DNA of 32,780 nt from Polyangiaceae bacterium (GTDB lineage Bacteria > Myxococcota_A > Polyangia > Polyangiales > Polyangiaceae): positions 1-32,780 of the forward strand of contig JAICQL010000074.1 in assembly GCA_025937895.1 (NCBI GenBank), read 5' to 3'. Of this stretch, positions 1-6,889 are shown piece after piece. The translations under genes and the position numbers were made by a program. Every line of letters starts with the position of its first letter. Within the stretch, counting starts at the first letter, position 1. The notes under the pieces were generated by a model. The model worked only from the letters and a program-made list of their open reading frames with translations. It was not told the origin of the DNA and made no database searches.

Positions 1-1
1 G

Positions 2-169
2 GAGTGTCAGCTTCACCTGCCCGGCTGGCAGCAGCGCGCCGAGCGTTTTCTTTCGGACCAGTCGAGCAGCGTGTACGCGCAGCGCGTGCGCGCGGCCTGC
101 GCCAGCGAGGGAGCGAAAGCTCGCGAGGCGGAGAAGGCGCCAGCGAGCGCGGACACTCCTGATGGTTGA
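2..169 (+). CDS. C-terminal end of an unidentified protein (5' end outside window)
   Basis: An open frame enters from the left edge and ends at a TGA at 167-169. It encodes about 55 residues with a strong G/C bias in the third codon position, typical of real genes in this window. The peptide is hydrophilic, rich in Ala, Glu, Arg and Ser, and contains two Cys. It ends in an Ala/Glu-rich tail finishing DTPDG. I see no recognisable domain in this fragment. It lies 11 bp upstream of the next gene on the same strand and may be co-transcribed with it. The overlapping minus-strand frame has poor codon bias and looks like a shadow. Confidence 0.55.
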   Translation, partial: ECQLHLPGWQQRAERFLSDQSSSVYAQRVRAACASEGAKAREAEKAPASADTPDG

Positions 170-180
170 GGTAACACACC

Positions 181-1518
181 ATGAAACAACAATCTCGTCG
201 TCGCTCCTCGCTCGTCTCGTTCGCGAACTGCCACGGGTCGAGCGCCTGGCTCATCGCTGCAGCTCTGCTCGGCTGCGCGCGCGAGCAAGTGAGCCTGGGC
301 TCCGGGCAAGAAGTGGCCAAATCGGACCCGCTGAGCGCCTGTGGTGATGGCGTCTTCGAGGGGGATCTCACCGGCAGTGACCAGCAACGGCTCGACAGCT
401 TGCAAGGTTGCACTGAAGTAACGGGGGATCTCCAGCTGCCGGGCTTCGCCGGGATGGATCTGAGCCCGCTGTCCGAGCTGCGCATCGTGCGCGGTGAGCT
501 GCACGTGGGGAGCTCGAATCCGAGCGATTGGACCGCCGATGGCATGCCCTCATCGCTGGCGGGGCTGGAGGGTCTGGAGCAGGTGAACGGGCTCACTCTG
601 GAGCATGTGATGGCGACGGACCTGTCGGGCCTCGCCGGCCTCCAGCGGGTGGCGCGGGATCCGCTCGGTCCTCATGCCGAGGGTGGCAAGGTTCGTATCA
701 CGAACTGTGATCTGCTTCTCGATCTGAGTGGTCTCGACTCGCTCGTCTCCTTCGACGCGCTCGAGATCGCCGGCAACGCTCAGCTGGAGAGCCTGAATGG
801 ATTACGGGTGCCGCCCACGCTGCGCTCCGTCTTTCTCGGGGGCGGTCCGGCGCTCAAAGACGTGAGCGCGCTCGCTTCGCTGCGGGACGTGCAGCACCTC
901 GTGCTGCAAGAGACGGCAATCGAGACCCTCGATGGCTTGCAGCTGGAGAACGCCGAGATCGTCAATCTCACTCTCAATGACGACCTCACCGACGTGGAGA
1001 GCCTGAGCTCGCTGGTCTCGTTGCGCACCTTGATTGTCCGGAGCAACGCGCGCCTGCGCGAGCTACCGGAGCTCGATGACGTGGACGATATCAGCGCCGT
1101 GAGCGTGGTCGACAACGCGGAGCTTCGTTCAGTGCCTTCGATTCGCGGCGGGCAGAGATCTGGCTTGTTGGTTAGCGCCCTCGAGAGCGGTGAGGTGCTC
1201 GTGAACAATGGCATCGGCTTCGACTTCTTCGAGGTGGGCGGGAACCCCAAGCTGACCCGCATCGCAGGCATCGGCTCGCTCCCCGAGGGCCGCGTTATCG
1301 TCATCTACGAGAACGCCAGCCTGACGGAGATCGATCTGGGGCCCCTGAGCGCTCTGCAGGGGCTGCACATCGTGGGCAACGCCGGTCTCACCAGCGTGCA
1401 ACTGCCCCAGCTCCAGCGGGTGATGGAGCTGCAGGTCCGCGATAATCCGCTGCTCTCGACGTCCGCCTTTGCGGGGGTGCAGTCCCTCTCTGGCCAGCTC
1501 TCCGGTAACCTGGACTGA
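181..1518 (+). CDS. Leucine-rich, receptor-L-domain-like lipoprotein
   Basis: A predicted surface or periplasmic lipoprotein of 445 aa. The N-terminus has Arg residues, a hydrophobic stretch and a lipobox (AALLGC, Cys near residue 32), so lipidation by the Lgt/LspA pathway is expected. The mature part starts with CGDGVFEGDLTG and then runs through irregular leucine-rich repeats of the form L..L..L.I..N..L, such as LDGL, LTSV and LRELPEL. This arrangement resembles the Recep_L / LRR-like solenoid repeats common in myxobacterial lipoproteins. Such repeats usually bind proteins or glycans, but no ligand can be deduced here. Start: ATG 181 is preceded by a GAGG-type ribosome site at 168-171. A di-heme oxidoreductase gene follows after 33 bp and could be in the same transcript. 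LRR character is clear; function unknown. Confidence 0.85.
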   Translation: MKQQSRRRSSLVSFANCHGSSAWLIAAALLGCAREQVSLGSGQEVAKSDPLSACGDGVFEGDLTGSDQQRLDSLQGCTEVTGDLQLPGFAGMDLSPLSELRIVRGELHVGSSNPSDWTADGMPSSLAGLEGLEQVNGLTLEHVMATDLSGLAGLQRVARDPLGPHAEGGKVRITNCDLLLDLSGLDSLVSFDALEIAGNAQLESLNGLRVPPTLRSVFLGGGPALKDVSALASLRDVQHLVLQETAIETLDGLQLENAEIVNLTLNDDLTDVESLSSLVSLRTLIVRSNARLRELPELDDVDDISAVSVVDNAELRSVPSIRGGQRSGLLVSALESGEVLVNNGIGFDFFEVGGNPKLTRIAGIGSLPEGRVIVIYENASLTEIDLGPLSALQGLHIVGNAGLTSVQLPQLQRVMELQVRDNPLLSTSAFAGVQSLSGQLSGNLD

Positions 1519-1551
1519 CGCTCGGCGGGCCTTGTGCTACGCTGCCCGGCG

Positions 1552-2949
1552 ATGCGCCGGCTCCGCACGCTCGTGATGGCGTGTCTCGCCGCGCTGGGCT
1601 GCCAGGGCGGGCGGGACGCGACGTGGCTCGCTGCGCGCGAGCAGGGGGCAAGCGCGCCTGGTGGTGGGCTGACGAGCGCCGAGAGCGGGCCCGAGGCGTT
1701 CCGCCAGGGAGCGCCGGGGCTCGCTCGCGAGCAGCAGCTGTTCTTCGTCTCGGGCAGCTCGTTCTATCTGGAGCCGTGGCTGCCGCCGCCTTCGACCAGC
1801 ACTTCGCGGCGGGGGCTGGGGCCGCTGTACAACGCGGCGGCGTGCGCTGACTGTCACCTGGGCGGGGGGCGGGGGCAACCGCCGCTCGGCGTGGGAGAGC
1901 CGTTCGCTGGTGTGGTGCTGCGCCTGGGCAGCGGCGCGCAGGACGCTCTGGGCGCGCCGCTGGGCGATCCGCTGTACGGGGCGCAGCTGCAGACGCAGGC
2001 GCTCGCGGGGCTCGAGCCGGAGGGCGCAGCGGAGCTGGAGCTGAGCGAGCTATCGCGCGGCTACGCCGATGGCACGCTGGAGCTGTTGCATGAGCCGCGC
2101 TATCGCTTGATCGGGCTGCAGCAGGGGGCGGCGCTGGCGGAGCTGCGCATCTCGCCGCGGGTGGCGCCGGCCACGATCGGTCTGGGGCTGCTGGAGGCCA
2201 TCCCGGTGGCGCGCCTGGAGCAGCTGGAGGATCCGGAAGACAGCGATGGCGACGGCATCTCGGGCAAGCTGAACTGGGTGTGGGACCGCGCCGCGAGCGC
2301 GCTCGCCCCCGGTCGCTTTGGCGGGAAAGCGGAGCAGCCCGGCTTGCGCCAGCAGCTCCGCGCGGCGCTGGCTGTCGACATGGGGGTCACGTCGCTCACG
2401 TATCCCGAAGCCGACTGCACGGCGCCCGCCTGTGCCGCGGAGACGCTCGCTGCGCAGACAGAGCCCGAGCTGAACGAACGCGTGCTCGATCGCCTGGAGC
2501 TGTACCTGCGGCTGCTGGCGGTGCCCGCGCGGCGGCAAGCGGACGATGCGGCGGTGCAGCGCGGCGAGCGCTGGTTTGCGGAGCTCGGCTGCGCGAGCTG
2601 CCACGTGCCCTCGCAAGTGACCTCTAGCGATGCGGCGTTGCCCGAGCTGCGCGAGCAGGAGCTGTGGCCGTACACGGATCTGCTGCTGCACGATCTGGGG
2701 CCCGAGCTGGCCGACGACCACGCGAGCTACCTGGCGCAGGGCGCGGAGTGGCGGACTCCGCCGCTGTGGGGTCTGGGCTTGTTGCGCCTGGTCAGCGGGC
2801 ATCAACGCCTGTTGCACGATGGGCGCGCCGAAGGGGTGGCGGAGGCCATCCTCTGGCACGGTGGCGAAGCGCTCGCGGCGCGTGAAGGGTTTCAATCGCT
2901 GTCTGCCGAGCAGCGCGCCGAGCTGGTGGCGTTCGTCGAGTCGCTGTGA
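1552..2949 (+). CDS. Di-heme oxidoreductase family (DUF1111/DHOR) lipoprotein
   Basis: A c-type cytochrome of the DHOR family (PF06537, formerly DUF1111), distantly related to MauG/di-heme peroxidases. These are exported redox proteins whose physiological substrate is mostly unknown. Two heme-binding CXXCH motifs are visible, CADCH (about residues 98-102) and CASCH (about 347-351). The family signature PYTDLLLHDLGPELAD follows the second heme site, and LWHGGEA is near the C-terminus. The start at ATG 1552 gives a standard lipoprotein signal (LAALGC). An in-frame GTG at 1534 would only add six residues. The 465-aa length fits the family. The gene is convergent with a monoheme lipoprotein gene on the other strand, a possible electron partner (inference). 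The two are separated by a hairpin. Confidence 0.93.
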   Translation: MRRLRTLVMACLAALGCQGGRDATWLAAREQGASAPGGGLTSAESGPEAFRQGAPGLAREQQLFFVSGSSFYLEPWLPPPSTSTSRRGLGPLYNAAACADCHLGGGRGQPPLGVGEPFAGVVLRLGSGAQDALGAPLGDPLYGAQLQTQALAGLEPEGAAELELSELSRGYADGTLELLHEPRYRLIGLQQGAALAELRISPRVAPATIGLGLLEAIPVARLEQLEDPEDSDGDGISGKLNWVWDRAASALAPGRFGGKAEQPGLRQQLRAALAVDMGVTSLTYPEADCTAPACAAETLAAQTEPELNERVLDRLELYLRLLAVPARRQADDAAVQRGERWFAELGCASCHVPSQVTSSDAALPELREQELWPYTDLLLHDLGPELADDHASYLAQGAEWRTPPLWGLGLLRLVSGHQRLLHDGRAEGVAEAILWHGGEALAAREGFQSLSAEQRAELVAFVESL

Positions 2950-2985
2950 GCCAGCGGGCGCTGCCGAGCTGGAACGGCGGCTGGC
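2950..2985. terminator. Hairpin between convergent cytochrome genes
   Basis: GCCAGC at 2950-2955 pairs with GCTGGC at 2980-2985, and GCCG/CGGC can pair inside. It lies directly after the stop of the di-heme oxidoreductase gene and 20 bp before the end of the convergent gene, so a bidirectional terminator is plausible. There is no long T-tract. Confidence 0.4.
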
Positions 2986-3005
2986 AGTACTCTGTCGCCT
3001 GCGCT

Positions 3006-3431
3006 TCAGTTCTCGGGCGCGCCGCAGGCCAGCCAGGCCTGCAGCTTCTCGCGATCCTCGGGGCTGAGCGGTGCGTCCGTTTCCGGTGGCGGCATCAGGC
3101 ACTGCTCGAGGCTGATGCGCAGCGACGACGCCCAGTCGTACACGTCTTGCCAGCGACTGAAGGGCCACGGTCCGCCGAGGTTATCCTCGATGTGGCAGTT
3201 GCCGCAGTGGCGCTCGATGATGCCGGCCACTTCGCCCGCATAGCTGGGCACCTCCGCCGGACACGCGCTGGGAGTGGGCACACACTCGTACGCGACAGGC
3301 TCCGCCGCGCTCAGGTCTATGGCGGTCGAGCCCTGATAGCTCACGTCGTCATCGGCGCAGGCCAGCGCGGCGCTCATGCCGAGCGCGAGCCCCGCGGGGC
3401 GGAGACAGCTGAACAGGCGGCGCGCAGACAT
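3006..3431 (-). CDS. Small monoheme c-type cytochrome lipoprotein
   Basis: A 141-aa exported protein. The start at ATG 3431 gives MSARRLFSC..., followed by a hydrophobic segment and an Ala-Leu-Ala-Cys lipobox. It has one heme-binding motif, CGNCH, in the context IIERHCGNCH. The C-terminal part has the MPPP....LSPEDREKLQAWLACGAP pattern typical of single-domain c-type cytochromes of the planctomycete/myxobacterial type, where the Met is a candidate axial ligand. Extra Cys residues (YECVPTPSAC) before the heme site could form a disulfide. It is probably anchored in the periplasm or outer membrane and involved in electron transfer. It is the last gene of a minus-strand run, 58 bp downstream of an AI-2E-family permease. 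The same frame stays open upstream to 3860, but that part overlaps the permease gene and lacks a plausible start. Confidence 0.85.
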   Translation of the reverse strand: MSARRLFSCLRPAGLALGMSAALACADDDVSYQGSTAIDLSAAEPVAYECVPTPSACPAEVPSYAGEVAGIIERHCGNCHIEDNLGGPWPFSRWQDVYDWASSLRISLEQCLMPPPETDAPLSPEDREKLQAWLACGAPEN

Positions 3432-3489
3432 GCGCCCACAGTCTGGGCTCAGCCCCTGGGCAGCCGCAAGCCGGAAGCGGCCGGGGTGG

Positions 3490-4713
3490 CTACTTGGGCT
3501 CCTTTTCCGGGTCCGGATCGAGATTCTGACTCGAGGGCGGCGGCGGCTCGGGCGGGCGCGGGCCGAACGGGGGGAGGGACTCGAGCGGCGCCACGGGCGG
3601 CGGCGGATACGAGGTGAACTCCACCACGGACGCGGGCGCGGGCGGCGCGGGCGGCAGCAGGTCCTCGAACGCGGTGCCGTACAGCTCCCACACGGTGACG
3701 AACAGCGCCGCCACGATGGGCCCCACGATGAAGCCCAGCGGCCCGAACAGCACCAGGCCGCCCAGGGTGGACACCAGCACCACGATGTCCGGCAGCTCCG
3801 TGTCCTTGCCCACCAGCCAAGGCCGCAGGAAGTTATCGACCGAGCCGACGACCCCCGCACACCACGCGAACAGACCGATGGCGGCGGTCCACTGACTGGT
3901 GGCGGCCAGATAAATGGTGACCGGGATCCACACCAGCGCGTGCCCGAGCCCGGGGATGGCCGAGAGCATTGCCATCATCGTGCCCCACACCGCAGCGCCG
4001 CTGATGCCCGCCACGGCGAACGCCAGGCCACCCAGGCCACCCTGGATGGCGCCGATGATCAGCGTGCCCTTGATGGTGGCGCGCGACACACTCATGAAGC
4101 GCTCCAGCATGCGTGTCTCGTGCTCGGGCGGGAGCGGCACGTAGTACAGCATCTTGTCGAGCACGGCCTTGCCGTCCTTCAAGAAGAAGTACATGGCGTA
4201 CAGCGCCACGAACAGCATCAAGGTGAAGGTGGCGGTCTGCCGCGCCAGCTCGGTGACGAGGTTCACGGAGATGCTGCCCACCTCCGAGGCCAGCTCACCC
4301 AGCTTGGGCAAGATCTGATCGCGATAGGGCCGCAGCACTCGCAGCTGCGGCACGCGATCAAACAGACGATCGAGCTGGGTGAAGCGGCCTGCGTTGGCCT
4401 CCACCCAGGGCCGCGCGATCCTGCTCATGGCGATGACCTGATCGGCCACCATGGCGAAGAACACCACGATCGGCGCGATCACCAGCAGCAGCACCCCACC
4501 CACCGTGAACACCGCTGCCCAGCTGCGCCGGTAGCCGAGCTTGCGCGCAATGCGCCGGTACAGTGGGTGAAACATCCCGCTCAAGATCGCCGCCATCAGC
4601 AGCGCGAGCAGAAAGTCCCAGATCATCCACAGAAACAGGCCCGTGGTGCCGAGCGCCATCACCACGAGCGAACGGCGCTGGATCTGGGCGCTGCGATCGG
4701 TGGGCTCGTACAT
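3490..4713 (-). CDS. AI-2E family transporter (PF01594)
   Basis: An integral inner-membrane protein of 407 aa from the AI-2E exporter/PerM superfamily. Members have about eight TM helices; some export AI-2 or act as Na+/H+ antiporters, but the substrate cannot be inferred for most. Visible features: two N-terminal TM segments (around VVMALGTTGLFLWMIWDFLL), then a third and the long amphipathic cytoplasmic/periplasmic region, then the conserved C-terminal block with IPGLGHALVWIPV and the FIVGPIVAALF helix. The C-terminal tail is Pro/Glu-rich (PPPP, EKEPK) and likely disordered. Start: ATG 4713 (MYEPTDRS), with a purine-rich AAGAGAG upstream; the longer frame to 4836 overlaps the neighbour. It sits 37 bp downstream of the MmcQ-like gene on the same strand. 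Confidence 0.9.
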   Translation of the reverse strand: MYEPTDRSAQIQRRSLVVMALGTTGLFLWMIWDFLLALLMAAILSGMFHPLYRRIARKLGYRRSWAAVFTVGGVLLLVIAPIVVFFAMVADQVIAMSRIARPWVEANAGRFTQLDRLFDRVPQLRVLRPYRDQILPKLGELASEVGSISVNLVTELARQTATFTLMLFVALYAMYFFLKDGKAVLDKMLYYVPLPPEHETRMLERFMSVSRATIKGTLIIGAIQGGLGGLAFAVAGISGAAVWGTMMAMLSAIPGLGHALVWIPVTIYLAATSQWTAAIGLFAWCAGVVGSVDNFLRPWLVGKDTELPDIVVLVSTLGGLVLFGPLGFIVGPIVAALFVTVWELYGTAFEDLLPPAPPAPASVVEFTSYPPPPVAPLESLPPFGPRPPEPPPPSSQNLDPDPEKEPK

Positions 4714-4750
4714 GGAGTGTTTCTCTCTTACACCCCGAGCGCACGGCAAT

Positions 4751-5350
4751 CTAGCCCGCGCGGCGAGCGCGAGCCTTCTTGCGGGGCTCCGGGGCGCTCG
4801 TTGCCCGCGGCGCGTGCGCCAGGGGCTTGCTGGCACGACCGCTTGCCGGGGCTTTTTTCCCTGCGCGCTGCTTCGCCGCCTTCTTGGCTACCTTCGGCGC
4901 TGCGATCTTCGCCGTCGTCTTGGCCGTGCGCTTTTTCCCCGCGGCGCCGCGCCGCGGAGCCGCCGCTGGCGCTTGCTCGGCAGCCGCCGCCAGGGTCGCG
5001 ACCAGGCGCTTGGGCGCCTGAGCTCGATAGCTCTCGTCGAGCCATGCCTTGAACAGATCGAGCGGTACGGGGCCGGAGCTCAGCTGCGCGGTGACCCAGC
5101 CGCTCTTGCCCAGGCCGTACGCGGTGGGCGTGACGAAGGGCAAGCTGAGCGCGTCTTCACTCGACTGCGGCAGCTTGCAGGAGAGCGTGAACGGATCGCC
5201 CTCGGCGCTCAGGTACGCAAACGTCTTGTCGTTGACGGCCAGGTCTTTGTGACCGGGCCAGGGGCTCTTGGTGTGTGCACCCGGATACTTCAGCCCGAAC
5301 GCGCGTAGCTCTGCCAGGGCGGGATCGGTGGAGGAGTCACGCGGCGCCAT
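4751..5350 (-). CDS. MmcQ/YjbR family protein with histone H1-like basic tail
   Basis: A 199-aa protein in two parts. Residues 1-120 match the MmcQ/YjbR family (PF04237, CyaY-like fold): GLKYPGAHTKSPWPGHKDLAV, KTFAYLS, FTLSCKLP, and the GLGKSGWVTAQL block. Members are small cytosolic proteins of uncertain role, sometimes called DNA-binding. Residues about 121-199 are a low-complexity Ala/Lys/Arg/Pro tail (AGKKRTAKTTAK, KVAKKAAKQRAGKK) resembling histone H1 or bacterial Hc1/AlgP tails, which bind DNA or RNA nonspecifically. The start ATG 5350 lies inside the end of the upstream sigma factor gene (14-bp overlap), suggesting translational coupling. A similar basic tail occurs on the Nth protein in this window. 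The tail is unusual for the family; the family call itself is firm. Confidence 0.88.
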   Translation of the reverse strand: MAPRDSSTDPALAELRAFGLKYPGAHTKSPWPGHKDLAVNDKTFAYLSAEGDPFTLSCKLPQSSEDALSLPFVTPTAYGLGKSGWVTAQLSSGPVPLDLFKAWLDESYRAQAPKRLVATLAAAAEQAPAAAPRRGAAGKKRTAKTTAKIAAPKVAKKAAKQRAGKKAPASGRASKPLAHAPRATSAPEPRKKARARRAG

Positions 5351-5951
5351 CCGCCGTTTCTACCAGAGCCAGCGCCAGGCGGCGACGGCCACGGAACAGG
5401 CGGCTCATCACCGTGCCCACCGGCACGCCCAGCACCGCGGCGGCCTCGGCGTAGCTGTGCTCTTCCAGATCCACCAGCCTGAGCGCGCTAGCGAACGGCT
5501 CGGGCAAGGCCTCCAGCGCTCGCTGCAAGCTGGGCAGCAAGAACGCGGGCCCCGCACCGGCGCCGGAGCGCTCGTGCTCGAGGCCATGGCCCACCCGGGT
5601 CAGCGCGCGGCGTGCGCTCTGCTCGCGCCGCGCGCGCGATACGAACAGGTTGTGTAACACCGTGTACAGCCACGCCTGCGCGTGACCCTGGTTCTCGAAG
5701 TCGCGGGCGTGCCCCCAGGCGCGCAGCAACGTCTCCTGCACCAGATCGTCGGCGCTGGTGACGTCACGGCACCAGCGCAGCGCCCGGCGGCGCAAGCTGG
5801 GTAGCAGCGCGCGCAGCTCCTGCTCGTTCAGCGCATAGCGCTGGGCAGGCTCGGGTGACGGCGGCGGGACCAGCTCCAGGTGGGGCCGGGCGTGAACGGT
5901 GGAGCGCGGCTCGAAGCCCGTGCGCAGATCGGAAGCAAGGCTCGCGGACAT
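5337..5951 (-). CDS. ECF-type RNA polymerase sigma factor
   Basis: A sigma-70 family factor of the extracytoplasmic-function class, 204 aa from ATG 5951. Region 2 is clear: RRRALRWCRDVTSADDLVQETLLRAW, then AWLYTVLHNLFVSRARRE. Region 4 includes ALEALPEPFASALRLVDLEEHSYAEAAAVLGVPVGTVMSRLFRGRRRL with the helix-turn-helix. About 50 residues of Pro-rich linker precede region 2, more than usual. No adjacent anti-sigma factor gene is present; the downstream gene is an MmcQ-like protein overlapping by 14 bp. An in-frame GTG at 5981 overlaps a sigma-54-type promoter (5965-5980), so the ATG at 5951 is preferred. If that promoter is used, the transcript leader is only a few bases. Target promoters are unknown. 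Confidence 0.9.
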   Translation of the reverse strand: MSASLASDLRTGFEPRSTVHARPHLELVPPPSPEPAQRYALNEQELRALLPSLRRRALRWCRDVTSADDLVQETLLRAWGHARDFENQGHAQAWLYTVLHNLFVSRARREQSARRALTRVGHGLEHERSGAGAGPAFLLPSLQRALEALPEPFASALRLVDLEEHSYAEAAAVLGVPVGTVMSRLFRGRRRLALALVETADGAA

Positions 5952-5964
5952 GAGAGCCCCGAAG

Positions 5965-5980
5965 AGCAAGCCACGTGCCA
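5965..5980 (-). promoter_or_regulatory. Putative sigma-54 (-24/-12) promoter of the ECF sigma factor gene
   Basis: On the minus strand the bases read TGGCACGTGGCTTGCT. This matches the RpoN consensus TGGCACG-N4-TTGCW at every fixed position, with the correct 4-base spacing. It points toward the ECF sigma gene. Transcription would start about 12 bases after the -12 GC, near 5955, just before ATG 5951. A bound activator site was not identified. Seen directly: the match, spacing, orientation and position; use in vivo is inferred. Confidence 0.6.
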
Positions 5981-6107
5981 CGGCTGGCGGCCGGCAGAAA
6001 ACCCCGAAAATGCCGGGAAAACACGGGCCACCTCAGGCCTGCTGCAAGGCGCGCTGCCTGACAATCTGGCAGAGCGCCCGCGGCCCTTGCCAGGCCGACA
6101 GAGACCT

Positions 6108-6809
6108 TCACTCGGCGGGGCCGCCGTTGCCCTGTGCGCCGCCGCCCACGCCGGGCAGCACCCGGCGCGACGCCCGCCACTCGCGCAGGATCTCGATCGC
6201 GGCAGGCAAGATGCTGAGGCCGATGATGGCAAAGATCACGAGCGAGAAGTTCCTCTTGATCACGGGCAGGTTGCCGAAGGCGTAGCCGAGCAGCACCAGG
6301 CCCACCACCCACAGCACCGCGCCCACGACGTTGAACATGAAGAAGCGCCGGTAGCGCATCTGGCCGATGCCGGCCACGAACGGCGCGAACGTGCGCACGA
6401 TGGGCACGAAGCGCGCGATGATGATGGTCTTGCCGCCGTAGCGCTCGTAGAACTCCTGCGTGCGCAGCAGGTGCTTCTTGTTCAGGAGCAGGGATTTTTC
6501 CGCGGTGAAGACCTTGGGGCCCAGCCTGCGGCCAATGGCGTAGTTGACCGCGTCCCCCGCGACGGCGGCCACCAGCAAGAGCGGGATGATCACACCCACG
6601 TGCAGCGCCGAGCCCTCCACCGCGCACAGCGCGCCCACGGCAAACAGCAGCGAGTCACCGGGCAGAAAGGGCGTGACGACCAGCCCCGTCTCCGCGAACA
6701 CGATGAGGAAGAGCACCAGGTACAGCCAGCCCCCCATCATCTGAGACCACTCTGCCAGGTGCTGATCGAGGTGCCGAAGTACGTCCCAAAAGCGAAGCAA
6801 GGCCGACAC
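6108..6809 (-). CDS. DedA family membrane protein (VTT domain)
   Basis: A DedA/SNARE-associated (PF09335) inner-membrane protein of 233 aa. DedA proteins are linked to lipid (undecaprenyl-phosphate or phospholipid) translocation and membrane homeostasis. Diagnostic parts are present: FAETGLVVTPFLPGDSLLF with Glu40 and Asp52 at the positions of the essential acidic residues in the family, GDAVNYAIGRRLG, FYERYGGKTIIIARFVPIVRTFAPFVAG with the conserved Arg residues, and hydrophobic C-terminal helices. Start: GTG 6809 is preceded by GGGAG with a 6-base gap, a better ribosome site than the in-frame start at 6851, and it gives a normal family length. The C-terminal tail is Gly-rich. It lies 80 bp downstream of the sigma-FecR fusion gene. 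Confidence 0.93.
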   Translation of the reverse strand: MSALLRFWDVLRHLDQHLAEWSQMMGGWLYLVLFLIVFAETGLVVTPFLPGDSLLFAVGALCAVEGSALHVGVIIPLLLVAAVAGDAVNYAIGRRLGPKVFTAEKSLLLNKKHLLRTQEFYERYGGKTIIIARFVPIVRTFAPFVAGIGQMRYRRFFMFNVVGAVLWVVGLVLLGYAFGNLPVIKRNFSLVIFAIIGLSILPAAIEILREWRASRRVLPGVGGGAQGNGGPAE

Positions 6810-6889
6810 GGAGAGCTCCCTTCCAGGCCACGGGCCTGAAGTTCGCTCCACCCATATCAGAAGAGCCGCGAGCCGCGGGAATTTAGGAG

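Noticed and set aside
4831..4846. Sigma-54-like TGGCACG...TTGC on the plus strand
   Set aside because: The spacer is five bases instead of four, and it lies inside the MmcQ-like coding sequence facing against the gene.
3376..5052. Long plus-strand open frame of 558 codons
   Set aside because: It is antisense to the AI-2E permease and MmcQ-like genes; its Gln/His/Arg-rich translation is a typical GC-skew shadow.
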